Origin: Larix kaempferi
Taxonomy: Eukaryota; Streptophyta; Pinopsida; Pinales; Pinaceae
Direction: 5' to 3'
DNA: 64,000 nucleotides
Assembly: GCA_027924585.1 (NCBI GenBank)
Contig: BSBM01000964.1
Coordinates: 4,761,001 to 4,825,000 of the forward strand
This document shows, in pieces, positions 32,972-45,046 of this stretch (position 1 is the stretch's first letter; each line of letters begins with the position of its first letter). The notes under the pieces are model-generated. The model did not search any database. It worked only from the letters and a program-made list of their open reading frames with translations, and was not told the origin of the DNA. Both the position numbers and the translations under genes were made by a program.

Positions 32972-34834
32972 TCAGGTGGCCTTCCATGAGGAATGTCTCC
33001 CATAACCTTTTTCATTCTTGTGTTTCATACTGTGGGAGGACACTACCTTATTCGGATAGGTGTGCATTCCTCTCAATACCCTTTGTTTTCCCTCCGAATC
33101 TTTAAATCTCATTTCAGGGATTTGATAATTCATTGTATGTTCCCCTATAGAGTACAGCCATTGCACTCCCAAGATCACATTAGTATCAGCAACATCAACC
33201 ACATAAAAGCTATAAAAAAATGTGTAATTACCTATGGTGAGTTGTAGCTTTGGAATCCATGTTTTGCACTCCATAGTATAGTGACCTAGAATGATGACTA
33301 TGAAGCCCTCAAATGGTTCAGAAGGTAGATTTCTCCTCTCCACCAAGGCTGCATCAATGAAGTTATGTTTGGCTCCTCCATCTACCAATACCGAAACCCT
33401 TTTTCCTTGTACAACTCCTTGGCATCGAATAGTGTGGAAATGAAGCACTCCTGAAAGCACTGCTAGTATCCCTCTGTCAGGTAATGGATGATATTCTTCT
33501 TTTCTCTCTTCTTCTTCTGCTGTGGCATATCCCTCTTCTTGGGATGAAATATGTCCTCCTTCCTCCATGCCCCCTTCATACTCATCACCACAAAATAATT
33601 CAAGGAATTGGGCCTTTCCCTTAGCACATTTTTGTCCTGGTACCCATGGTTGGAAGCATCAGTAACATAGTTTCTTCCTTCTGAGTTCTTCCCTGCTTAG
33701 TTCCTCTTTCTTATCCTTTCCACATTAATATTCTTTCCATGGCTTCTTTTCAGATCTGAATTGGGAAGGGAAGTTGGGCTTGGGAGGAAACCTTGTCCTA
33801 GGTAGCACATTTTGTAGATCTCTTGTCAAGCTCATAGCATCCTTCAATGAATTGGGTTTGTGGGCCTTAACTAAAATTTTTAAGGGTTCATCCAAACCTT
33901 CAGTAAACAAAAATATTAATCTTACCATAAATATATCAGCCACCTTAAATGATAATTTTTGGAATTCCAACATATATCTAGCAGGGGTTCCAACTTGCTT
34001 CAATTGGGCTAGTTCTTTGAATGACAATTTTGGGTCTTTTTGCTCAAATATTTCTAATACCCTGTCAAAAAATTATCCATAGGTTGTAACCTGATCATGT
34101 CCCAAATTTTTTAGACCATGGAACCACCAATCATTGGCATCTCCTTCTAGATGCAAAACAACTATTTTTAAAGCATCATTTTTCACCATTGGATTCAGCT
34201 GAAAATAAAAATCTAGTTTTTGTACCCAAGTATTTGTAGAACTTTGGTGTGAGCCATCAAAAGTGGGAAGGGGTATTTTACCAATGGAACAATTCAATTC
34301 TTTATTCTGAAATGGAGTCTTATTACCTTCCCTCATTTTGAGTTTGCTTGATACATTAAAGAATTGGTCAAATGGTAGAGTTCTTCTACAATCTTCACTC
34401 AACTTTTCCCATTCTATCACCACTTCCTGCATATCAAATTGGGTGTTAGGCTCTTCTTTGACCTCAAAAAATTTACGTGTAGTAGGCCTTGGTGTGCTAT
34501 GAGATTCATTAGGTCTATTATGGGGTCCTGTGCTTGAGAAAATATGCTCACCCATTGCCTTCTTTTCCTCAGAATGAGAACTACTGTTGCCTCCTATTAC
34601 TCCTTTGCTCCCAAGTTGACTAGACAACAATTCAAACCCTTTCATGATATTTTTTGTCATGTATTGAAATAATGGTTTCATGATTTTGGTAAATTCTTCC
34701 CTATCCTCTGAGGTTTCCTTCTCATCCCTAGCCATAGTTTCAACAAAATACTCTTCTTCTCCTACTTTTTTCTCTTCATCAAAAGTGCTTTTAGTTTCAC
34801 TTCCTAAGGGTGTTCCCTGAATTCTTGTCCTCAT
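32972..34834 (-). pseudogene. Gypsy gag-protease (element G), one frame with at least three stops
   Basis: ATG at 34834, 32 bases from the primer site (MRTRIQGTPLGSE). Gag includes KIPLPTFDGSH, NTWVQKLDFYF and the LHLEGDANDWWFHGL block typical of Ty3/gypsy Gag. A TAA lies at about 34073, then TPARYMLEFQKL and FTEGLDEPLKI. A stop near 33722 precedes a Lys-rich linker. A zinc-knuckle-like stretch (CFQPWVPGQKC region, near 33625-33660) has a stop inside and Gln where His is expected. Protease reads VLVDGGAKHNFID, with Gly replacing the catalytic Ser/Thr after Asp, then VILGVQWLYSIG. The frame ends at 32972. No RT follows. Dead as it stands. Confidence 0.87.
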
Positions 34835-34866
34835 TAATGGTCAGCCACATGAGGTGCAAGGACCAT

Positions 34867-34878
34867 GCTCTGATACCA
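34867..34878 (-). other. Primer binding site of element G
   Basis: Minus strand TGGTATCAGAGC, two bases inside the 5' LTR. Confidence 0.92.
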
Positions 34879-34880
34879 CT

Positions 34881-36653
34881 TGTAGTGTCCCTTTTTCTGA
34901 ATTTGCACAAACTAGGAAAAATTGCAAATTTTTACCAATTCAACCCTTAGACTAGTATTAACCCAACTACTTCCGAATGGCTCTAAATTCTTCCTAATGG
35001 GGTCTGAATGAGTTTGGAAGGTATTCAGACATATAATAGAGGCTTATGGATGATTAAAAACCCTTAAAACACTTCTGCAACATTCATTTACAATCTGGAC
35101 AAAGTACAGAAATGTACTAGTCAAATTGAGCTTCAATCCCCCAAGGGTAATGGTCAAAGATGGTTTTCCAAATGGTATTAAAACCTTCCAAATTTCAGAA
35201 CATAGGTATGGCAATGATAAATTACTTTAATGAAATCTCCATTGTATCATCAATTATTTCTTATGGCCTTCTGCATCTCCCTTAAATCAGATGTTTATAT
35301 GCAAGTCTTCACATAGGGGGGGAAGCTAGTAATTTTCACCATATGTTATGAAATTCGAAATTTATGTGCCAAGGACTTGTGAAATGCTAATGAAAATTAT
35401 TCATAACATTAATGACACTCCATACATCAACAAAATCACAGAGAATGACTGATACAACTAGAAATAATGTCTATTCAAGCTCCAACAACAAGATATAGGG
35501 AAAATGGCATAATTTATGCATTGTTTGGTATTTTTACATAATTTCACTTGGTATTTCGACCTGAGAGTCTTATAAGAAATAAATAAAGATTATATATATC
35601 ATAATACAAATAAATTCATATTACTGGACTCTCACAAAGAGATCAACATCTCACCAAAGACGCAATTCCTCTAGGGGCTCAAATATGCATGAAAATGTGA
35701 AAGAGATGCAAGAACAAGTTGTAGATGAATGAACCACAAGCATCCCTGTAACTTCAAACTATAACTAAAGATTCCATTTTATATCCAAATTATATGTCTG
35801 AATGTCCTCTCCAATTTCCAACTATGATGGGAATCTTTCACCCTCAAAATTGGTGCGAAGGCAAGTAGACTAGCTCTCTACTAGCTCTTCTGTCCAAATG
35901 CAAAATGCAAAATTTAAAATGATCAAAATATGGTCTTCTTCTTTGTTACTGAATTTTATAAACTTCCTAAGGCTTCCCCAATTTGAATTCCATCCATGAG
36001 CTTCATGCCAACTCAATTTGGGAAGAGATTCCCAAGTATGCCACTTGTCCTTCCAATTCTAGCCTCCTCCTTCACCAAATTCGAATTGGTGTCTCTTTGG
36101 CGGCCCTAAATCACTTGGGCACCTTCTTAGAGGATATTTTTTTCCATAAAATGTCATGTATGCCATATTTCATCCATCAGGTCTGGTTTTTCAGAAATGT
36201 CATAGGCATCTTCATCATTGGTGTCATAGAGCTAGGGAATCTAGCCCAAGTGTCCCACTAGTTCCAAATTTTCTCTTCCTCTACCATGGGAGTTACTCTT
36301 CCTCTACATTTCGACCTCATTAAGTAATTCCAAGTAATATTCACTTCCAACTATCGTAAGAATAGTGGAATCCACCTTGGATTCGAATGGGTGAGAGTGG
36401 AATGCCATGTGGCATGGGGAATCTAGCTTTTTGGGGGTCCCACACCACCAATGTGTCTCCATGACCAAGTGCCATCTTATTTTCTCATCATAAATATTTA
36501 TTTTCCCCTCTTAATATATTTATTCCCAAGCCAAAGTCCATTTTGGTTTATTAGTCTCCATCTTCGAATTTTAATGTCTCCACCCCAACCTAGGAAACTA
36601 GTAGGTTGGTGGAATTTTCCCTACTTGATATTTATTTGAATGGGGACATTACA
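34881..36653 (-). repeat. 5' LTR of element G, 1773 bp
   Basis: Plus strand TGTAGTGTCCC to GGGGACATTACA, near-inverted ends. Followed by the target ATTGT. Confidence 0.92.
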
Positions 36654-36658
36654 ATTGT

Positions 36659-37489
36659 ACTACAAAACTCGTGGAAAGGAAACCTTATTTTACATCAATC
36701 AATATCTCATCATAAAAAATCCCTGCCATTTTTGAACAATCCCCAATTCAGTTTCACAACTATTACATCCATATGATCCAACACTCATCATATCCCCGCT
36801 ATTACACGTATGATTCCCACAGTGGATCCATGAACTATGTGAGAAAAATCATGACAATCCTTGCACCATACCTAGGTACTTGTCGCATTCTCTCCAATCT
36901 AATCCATTCCATGTAGGAATATTCTCCCCTCCCCTTGGCTAAGGCTATAAACATATATGCAAACACCTTGTCCCCCCACAAGTTTATCCTTCACGCTCTC
37001 CTTGTTGCAGTCATGCAAATATCTCCACCAAACTCTATTATCTTTCCTTTGATATTCTACGATAATTCACCTCTCCTATTTTTGAGCTCAGTATCTCCCA
37101 TGCACTACACCCCATTTATTGCCCCCCATCACATTTTGTGATATATGAAGGTTTTGATGACCAACGAGTGGTAGGAATATCACAGCTCGCGATATATGAA
37201 CATTTTGAGAGACCTCGGTGTTCTTCAGATGGAAGTTTCCTTTGAGATTCTTTCCACTTCCCACTCTCATGACCTCCTTTCTGCCACTACTATCTCATTT
37301 GCAATCTTGAGCAAGTGTCACACTACAAATACACCGAGCGATAGTTTCCTTGGGTGTTTTCTTTTCTGAAACAACATGTTGTAATCCTCCTTGGCACTCT
37401 GCAGGACTAATTTGATGAACTATTTTTATGTGCTATGTCTCCATCCACCCATTCTCTTTGGGATTAGGAAAATTTTTGGGGTGGGGAAG
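36659..37489. other. Non-coding, nothing assigned
   Basis: Low-complexity-poor AT-rich DNA. Two GATATATGAA(G/C) boxes near 37140 and 37190 are the only visible repetition. No gene supported. Confidence 0.45.
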
Positions 37490-37760
37490 ATGTTGAAGGA
37501 GCCTAGTCGGCCATCCGACTAGGTCCTCCCGACCGACTAGGAAGTAGTCGGCTTAGTTAGTCGCGTCAGTTAGGGAAACCGATTGAGCAGTTAAGAAACT
37601 ATAACTAAATAATTGCATGTAATAACTATATAACATGCTGGTGAACTAGAAGATAAGAGATGCTTCTTGCCTACATGGTTGGCTTGCTCTAATAATAAAG
37701 ATACTTGCTCCTCAGTGGTCTCTACTAATTTGTCTCTTTGTTTCCCTCCTTATGTGTGTG
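37490..37760 (+). repeat. Possible LTR relic
   Basis: Starts near TGTTGAAGGAGCC and holds a TAGTCGG-CCATC-CGACTA-type palindrome repeated imperfectly. A CTAATAATAAAGATAC polyadenylation-like block and TCTCTACTAATTTGTCTC then lead to a CT/TA microsatellite. Overall it resembles U3-R-U5 order, but no second copy or duplication is seen. Confidence 0.35.
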
Positions 37761-37778
37761 TGATCTCGTATGTGTATC

Positions 37779-37780
37779 CT

Positions 37781-37821
<41 letters not shown>
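37779..37821. repeat. (CT)n(TA)n microsatellite
   Basis: About 20 bases of TC repeats followed by about 21 bases of TA repeats. Confidence 0.95.
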
Positions 37822-39125
37822 GATGTGCATGATGTACTATTGGTAAACCTCTGTTATCCCATATATTACAACAACATCTTATTTTATGACCAAGTGAAAA
37901 TGTCACAAAACTCTTTGAATAGAGTTGCATACATAATGACTTTGGCGAGGGTGTATTTAGTTTCTAACATTAAATTTTAGATTATATGCTCGATTTAACC
38001 GAGATAACGATTTTGATTGTGTTTGAAAATATGGAAGGTTCCCTTCTTCGAATGTGTTTAGAGTAGCGATGGGATTTTTAAATGAATTGGCGTTGTTATG
38101 AAGAAGTTCTCGCGTCTTTATGGAAAAATCATCAAGCATCACTAGGGTAGATGTGGAGGTAAATGACTACTGATGGTGCATGTCATCCCACTTAGTAGGA
38201 TTTAGGGTCTATCAAGGTGTCTAGAATAACCATATTAGTGGATAAATTTGTGACATATGTGAGAGGGGTGATGGTGAGGGTTTGGATAACATATCAATAG
38301 ACTTCATTAAGGGGTGTAGACGGTTTTATGAGGTAACCATAAGAGAGAGAATTATAGAAGGTGATGTATACTACTCATTGATCAATAGTAACCATGCATT
38401 CTTCATGTGGGAAGTGCATCATGTTGAAGACTATAAAGACACCAACATGCATGGAATTTAGTTGTCACAAATAAATAATATAACATAATCAAGTTGATTA
38501 CTCATTACCATGACATATAGGTGTATTGAATTCCTTACTAATGTAATAGAGCTATTGGGGCATGTGCATTTGGTTATAGAAGGTCATTCTTATCTAATCC
38601 CGATCCATGTAGTCATAAACATGAAGAGGAAGTGTCACATTTATTAATCTCACACTAGTAAAAAGAGTTGCCACTGACTATGTCACACATGAAACATGAG
38701 TAAAATAAGATGGGGGTTAAGATTTTGTATAAGTGAAATGAAATATGATGGTTTAGGCATCTAAGTATGATGGTTTAGGCATCTAAGTATGGTGTTTATG
38801 TGTCAGGAAAAAGGGGAGATTGGGATTCAATGTGCTTAAGAGAGGCATCTATAACTATTAGGTGGAAATGGGGACAAGTTGTTGTTGTGTTTTCAACATC
38901 TGTGTTTCCATTTTCTAGGTTTCCCTTTCCATGGTGATTCCTCTAGGGTTATGGAACCCATGTTGGTTGTGATAGAGACAAAACATACTAGGGTTTTAGG
39001 AATATCTGCCATTAAAGGTCGGAGGTGATGGAATACCTCTACTAGGGTGGATCTATTGAAAGTAATAGTTTCTAGACCCGTGGAGGAATGGAGTGGGGAA
39101 TCAATTCATGAGGTGTTAGAAGTTT
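37822..39125. other. Non-coding, nothing assigned
   Basis: No supported ORF. A 21-base duplicate CTAAGTATGATGGTTTAGGC-like block lies near 38745-38785. It may be decayed gypsy sequence continuous with the next feature. Confidence 0.4.
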
Positions 39126-40330
39126 CTAGGTCATCTGTGTTGGATTGAAATTCTCTATACTATTTATTTGTAAATCTATTGATATGGTTAACACTAGGAG
39201 GATGGATATCTCAACCATTAGTGGGGAGATTCCAAAGAAGGCACTGCGCATCATAGATTCTTTAAAAAGGAATGAGTTGGTCTCTAGATAACTATGTGTA
39301 TATTGCTTGTCAATTAGTTGGAGAGCATCTTGGGAGGTAGATGTCATGATGTAAGAGGTGAGATGGTCTATGATAACGATGTGACCATGTTGTGGGAACT
39401 TCAATGATTGAAACACAAATTATGGAATGACATTCATTGCCTACAATCAATTTTGTCCTAAGAGTGTGTGGTAATCAATGGGGGCATTTATAACCTTTAT
39501 ATTGTTGTGCATGATTTTAACTCCTAATTCTATAGGGGTTTTGTTCCATGTGAATTGTGGTTGAAAAAATTGGTCTTTAAAAGATTTAAGTATAGTTTGG
39601 GAGGAGTGAGGGGTGGTGAGCCCATTTCTTCCCATCCCTTTTGCAAGATGATGCTCATAACAATTGCTTCATATAGGATGGTGTAGTATATGAGAACTTG
39701 ACCAAACTTGGCTGGGATTTGAAAATGATTAAATGAGGGGATCTGAGAGTTCTTTTGATTGAGGTCAAAAGTGAATAGCATGGAGTCATTTGGATTAATT
39801 CCCATAATTAAATCTAATATGGCTTTCCATTACAAAGGAAAACTTTGCAAAACCTTTCAAGAGGACATAACTCATGGTGTTTGGGCTAGGTCTTCCACCA
39901 TACTATAGTTGTGTGCTACTTGAGTGTGAGGGTTGTGAACTAACTAGTGAAAAGGTTTCTTAGGGACCTTAGGTGGTGGGCCAATGGGGTGTTTTAACTT
40001 TGGTAAGGTCATCAGTTGGGTGGGGTTAATCTAATGGGAGGATTTTGGTATGGATCCTCTATAATCTTAGGAATGAGTGGGAAAATTGGTGTTGGACATC
40101 ATGAAGATAAAATGTATGGTTTGGTTTGATTTGTTCCCTCCCTTGTTAGGGGATGGGTGAATGAGGATCAACTGTTGAATCTTTGAGAAGGAGTTTTGAA
40201 TGATATCTAGTTTTTCAAGTGGTTTTGGGACTTCTTGTGGTTGCAATTTATTGAACCATTTTCGTATTTCAAGAATTAAATGAAATTCATGAGTATAATG
40301 AGCCTCTCGAAAAAATTGAGTAGAGGTGGT
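39126..40330 (-). pseudogene. Decayed Ty3/gypsy protease-RT linker, Tat/Ogre/Athila-like
   Basis: Minus-strand fragments in two frames. KPLELGVKIMHNNIKVINAP and IDYHTLLGQN (39447-39635), then FQSLKFPQHGHIVIIDHLTS (39330-39416), match the conserved protease-to-RT linker of non-chromodomain gypsy elements of the Tat/Ogre type (the INVIGAPL...ILLGRS and MMFPH-GKIVTIDQLT region, family knowledge). Upstream near 40260-40330 a HYTHEFHLILEIRKWF stretch resembles the Gag C-terminus. Stops and shifts throughout. RT itself is not found, and no LTR pair is seen. Confidence 0.6.
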
Positions 40331-41689
40331 TGCTCGACCCTCTTGTCCTAGGTGCCTAATTTCCCATTTGGTATTATAGTTTTGATTTGGGTGGCCCCGT
40401 TGAGCTCAGGGTTAGTTATGCCCCAAGTGTTGTTATTATGGTGGCTTCCTTAGGAGCTCCATTGATTAGTCTTTTGAATGGGTTATTTCACCGATTTTGT
40501 TTTGTGTGTAATTGGTTGGGTTTCTAATGATAATTTTGGTTGTGATTGGGTTTGGGGGTGTGCCCCCAACCTAGCCAACAAAAAAGAAATTCTTTTAGTT
40601 GTGGGTGAGTAGGAAGTGGAGTGATGTATAATGAGTTGAAATTGGGGTATGCCCCTTGTCGCGTCGGTTGTGTAGGGCATGGAGGGGCTATGTAACCCGT
40701 GTCAAAAAATATGGGGGGTGATGAGTGTAGGGAAGGGGAGGGAAGTAGGAATTTAATACCTAAATGGTCCTAGTGAGGGAGAATTCATGCCATAAATATA
40801 GGGGGTCAACATGCTATTGACATGGGGGTAGTAGATACTGATAGATATGATGAAACTATCAATTGCTTGTCCTAATGAACTGGTTATTGGAGGGAAATGA
40901 AGAGCATCTAGAATGTAGATATTTATGCAATTTCTTTCCATCTACATAACTTGAATTTGAGGGCAACATAAACTGTGTCAGCCTTAGTTTGGGGGTTATA
41001 AGAGAGTACATATTGCATTATTCAAGGTAATAAAATCTTAATTAACCATGCTCAAAGTAAGTTAGGAGGTAGGGTTATGTGTTTACGTAACCGTTGAATC
41101 TGCCACCATTAGTGTATGTGGTTGTTTATAAGGGTAGAAGTGGATTTTCTCGACTTATTGAGGACTTTTGTGTATGGTTCTTTGTAGATGCAGAGATGGA
41201 AATATTTCAAAAACTTGGTGACTTATGTTTCAAAATCCTAGAATATCCCAGTGGGAAGTTCAATGTACCAACTAGTAGCGGATCCTGTTAAAGTATGCTA
41301 AATTTTTTTAAGCCTAATGATGCCATCTTTGAGATTGTTCAATTCACACCATAAGTGGTGTGTTGTTATATGGATGTTAGGATCTTCATTAATTTTTCCT
41401 TCAAATTTGGGTAAATATAAGGGGAGTTTTCATGGCATGTCCTCCCAACAATGATCATGAGCATTTGGGTGCTCTTCAATATTGAGACAGCTCAAGTTTT
41501 TAGAGATCAACCTTTATCAATCTTATGGAGAATATTAAATTGATCTAATCCACTATGGGAATGTGATGTGCTATGGAGCTAGGTGACATGTATAGAAACT
41601 TTATGTGAATGAGAAATTTCATTTATTTTCTTTTTACTTGCTAGAATCTCCTTGATTTGTGAGAGTGGTGTTTGGTCTAAGAAACCATG
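40331..41689. other. Non-coding, nothing assigned
   Basis: Possibly the decayed 5' part of the gypsy relic. No reliable ORF, ends or repeats. Confidence 0.4.
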
Positions 41690-41866
41690 ACCCAAGGGAA
41701 TCTAAGCCATCAAAATCACCCAAGGATCACACTTGGCTTGGGCCACACCAACCCTCAACTGGTTGGATTTTAGGTGTCTCCTCCCAACTAGCTCACCCCT
41801 AGGGGGAATTGAACCTGGGTCTCCCTGTTGACAAGACCCACACCTTAACTGAATGAGATAGTGGGA
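41690..41866 (-). repeat. tRNA-derived SINE, minus strand
   Basis: On the minus strand an A-box-like CTCATTCAGTTAAGG (about 41845-41859) is followed by a perfect B box GGTTCAATTCC (41805-41815), spacing as in tRNA genes, but no cloverleaf or tRNA-like 3' half. The plus strand becomes T-rich near 41620-41640, which could be the SINE's A-rich tail. Pol III promoter of a SINE is inferred. Confidence 0.6.
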
Positions 41867-43154
41867 ATTGACTAATGATAATTTTCATTGATGAAGACAC
41901 TCTCTACAAATAAAAAAAGACATATTCTAGAAACCAATCAAACATATATGGAGAAAAAGGGTCTTCCAAATGAGATGTCATCACCAATTAATAGGTCGAA
42001 TGGGAGTGAGCCTCAAGTGAATATTGAAAAGGAATTGGTTATAGTATGCTACACCCTTGGTGATGGAGTCTAAGGGGGCTGACAATATCTATCTTAGGTA
42101 TTGTTTGTAATCCCTAAGCATGTCACTTAGGTAGAAACATAGAAGAATGACCACTAAGATGTCTCTTTACTATTCATAAATTGAAGGGGATGAGCTCTTT
42201 GGTTGATTGCATGCAAACTAATGTGAAGGGTGATCTCACACATCTATAATTCAACCTCCTTATAAACACTTATTTTTCAAGATTAGACACTGACCACACT
42301 TTCATTATCAAGGGATTCTCTCCTCCCGTTAATCAACTTCTACTTTGAAATTTTACAACCTTGGAATCTTATTTAGATGCCTACCTCAAAGGTCCTAATC
42401 TACTCTAAATGTTGGTGTTGTTTGCAAAATAAGGTAACCTTGTGCTCACAACCACCTCTCTCTAATGCCAATGTGGGAGTCATAAAATATCGAACTTGAA
42501 ATTTTATGTTTAACCCATTAATTAAGATGTTTGATTTTTTGTGGTGTTAAAATCTTGGTTAAAAAAGACTAGAATAGTTTTGGGTGTGCTTAGGTGAAAA
42601 AGAGTATGTTTTGAAAGAAATGATTACTCACTTTGAAATAATTCTTTGAAAAAGTGCAACCATATTTTGAAGTAATTTGTTTTCTTATGCTAACCGAAAA
42701 AAGGAAAAGTAGCCTTCAATTTTTTTTGGTTCAGCCAGTATGTCGAATAGTGCAAAGTCAAGAGCTTACGTGGAAAGATGTGCCTTTAGAAAATTGCTTA
42801 AGCTTTAATAACGTGAAAAAAATGTATGATGTTTTAAAAAAATTCACAAAGTTAGGGAAAAAGAAGTACATTAACACTAACATGAGTATATATGTAATAT
42901 AAAATAGCCTCTAGTAGTGGGTCGGTGGATGACGGGGATGGTAGGTCACTCGACACCTATTTTATAGGATGTGATGTGTCATCGTCGTAGGAATTCCCAC
43001 GAAAACCATGTTGTTTATGTGGAAAAGTATAAACAATCGCGTCGAGCTCTACAATGATAGTTTTCAAGAGAATGAAGTTGTTGCCTTCTTCTAAGGCTGT
43101 TAGGGCCAACACTTTTTGTTGCGTTTCTTTGGGGTATCTGAAATAACTATAATA
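41867..43154. other. Non-coding, nothing assigned
   Basis: No supported gene or element ends. Confidence 0.45.
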
Positions 43155-43355
43155 ATTCGTATTTAGTAAGAAAAATAGAGATTGAATCTAGTTTGAAAAA
43201 TGATTAAAAACTTCTATCAAAATTCATAGAATCTTCAATGGAGTCACCATTTTATTCGTATTTAGTAAGAAAATTAGAGATTGAATCTAGTTTGAACCAT
43301 GATTAAAAACTTCTATCAAATTTCATAGAATCTTCAATGGAGTCACCATTTTATT
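43155..43355. repeat. 99-bp tandem duplication
   Basis: Two copies starting at 43155 and 43254, each ATTCGTATTTAGTAAGAAAA through GGAGTCACCATTTTATT, differing at only a few bases. Confidence 0.93.
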
Positions 43356-44337
43356 GTGGGAACATTAATGATGAACAACAGATATATTTTTCTCAATAAG
43401 GTGGTTAAAGTCCCACTAAAAAATAAAAATAAAATTAGAGTGCTTTTTCTAGATTGTATATATGCAAACATTTTCATGAAAATGAAATGGTAGTTGAAAA
43501 GAACAAGTGGAAATAGCTCACTCTTGAATTATCTGTTTAGATACTTAGCTATTATAAACCTCTATTAGGATAAAAGAGGGGGAATAAATAGGCTTTCTAA
43601 ATTCTTCCAAAGACTTGCATACTAATAGAAACATTATATTTCATGAAGATAATAACAAATGGTTAAAAAATAATGTAAAAAACATCATATGCTATCCCTA
43701 TATCCATTAGCATTCATAATTGATATGAAAATAAATGCTTAAATTGTATGTGAAATAACTTAAATAGTTAAATCCAAAAGGCCTTAATCAACAAGCTTGA
43801 ATGAAAGTTTAAATAAATGAAGTGAAGAAGAAACAAGAATCTAACAAACCATGAAATTGAGAGAATAGATTGATAACATAGTTCACCCTCAATGGGCTAC
43901 ATCTCCAGGTCCACTTCCAATGTGAGACCAATCCATTAATCTTGAAATGCTTGAAAGTACAATTTATTCTAAAGTCATTTGCAAAATATGTTGTTAAGAT
44001 GTAGAAACAAATAATGCCACTGCGATGCTCTCGAAATTTCGAAAAAAATGAGTATAAAATTGCCTATATCTGGACTAGATGCACAAGGACCTCCTGTGGC
44101 ACACAAATCAAAACAATGTACCTATGCAGTATGTACAATCTCTCCTTAAAATTCATGCCTATACTATACTTCTGCAAACTTGAATTCAAACTCTAAATTG
44201 TCCCTCAGGACCAAACATAGTGGTCTAATATAGTGTAAAGCCACAGTTTTTGGCTAGCGGGTAGGCGCACCCTTTTGGGGATTAAATCTCAATTCAAACT
44301 TAAAAGTAAATATATGGATCCCCTTTCAAACAAAAGG
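43356..44337. other. Non-coding, nothing assigned
   Basis: AT-rich, no ORF above chance. Confidence 0.45.
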
Positions 44338-44400
44338 TGTTGGCCCATTGGTAACATGTTGCAATAGTGTTGGGGAGGTCACAGGGTCAAACCCCATCGA
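44338..44400 (+). repeat. SINE-like tRNA promoter 1
   Basis: A box TGGCCCATTGG (44341-44351) and B box GGGTCAAACCCC (44384-44395). Resembles the head of tRNA-derived plant SINEs. The body beyond is not delimited. Confidence 0.5.
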
Positions 44401-44588
44401 CCCTCCTTTTCACATGTTTGATTACATAACATGGCTTGTATATATATAACCATCATACTATATGAGATAATCCATAACATAGTTATACGCCAAGGTTCCA
44501 AGTGTTTACAACACATACAAGGGGATCAGGGGTAAGCCCTCAATCTCACCCTTTTTGCCAAAGGAAATAATTACAACTTTAAATAGAA
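44401..44588. other. Non-coding between the two SINE-like heads
   Basis: Nothing further recognised. Confidence 0.4.
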
Positions 44589-44690
44589 GCTACAACCATA
44601 GTGGTTAAGACTCAATGATGTGGTGTGTTCGTGAGGACGTTGGCACGCAGTGGAGGAGGTTGTAGGTTCAATTCACTTAATTTGCCATAT
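44589..44690 (+). repeat. SINE-like tRNA promoter 2
   Basis: A box ACCATAGTGGTTAAG (44595-44609) and B box GGTTCAATTCAC (44665-44676). The 60-base spacing is wider than in a tRNA gene. Likely a second old SINE. Confidence 0.45.
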
Positions 44691-45046
44691 TTTTTGATAG
44701 ATAGAACTGTAATGGGCCAATCGATACTGCCACATGGCATCTCCTAAATGGTCCACTTGTACATTCTCGGACAATGATATGCTACATGTTAGGACTTGGA
44801 AGGTCTACGTAACAACCACATCATCAATGCGATATGCCAACTAATCCCCTGCCTTCCATGTGGCACCTCATGGTGCTGCCGCATCATTGCCGCATATGCC
44901 ATGTGGCACACTGTGAGAGTGCCAAGTGGCACCCATTTTTGCCATTTTTTACCTAATGGAACAAAAATTCAGAAGGCCTTATCTCAATCATACAGAGACC
45001 ATTTTAGATGAATCAAGCATCATCGAAAATCTCTCAACGAGCTCTA
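44691..45046. other. Non-coding, nothing assigned
   Basis: CATGTGGCA-type boxes recur near 44730, 44857, 44900 and 44930, spaced irregularly. No gene. Confidence 0.45.

Larger units (their letters stand above)
31159..36653 (-). mobile_element. Element G: complete LTR element encoding only gag and protease
   Basis: 3' LTR 31159-32899, internal 32900-34880, 5' LTR 34881-36653, exact TSD ATTGT (31154-31158 and 36654-36658). The internal region is only 1981 bp and lacks RT, RNase H and integrase. A hand comparison of the first ~300 bp of the LTRs gives roughly 17 mismatches. Structure fits a non-autonomous gypsy derivative with large LTRs that would depend on enzymes from a relative. Confidence 0.92.

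Noticed and set aside
44341-44395. Genuine tRNA gene
   Set aside because: Only A and B boxes; no acceptor stem, anticodon arm or terminator can be drawn. Same for 44595-44676 and the minus-strand 41805-41860 site.
36659-45046. Host gene in the least LTR-filled interval
   Set aside because: All open frames are short, without recognisable domains or exon structure; only transposon relics are supported.
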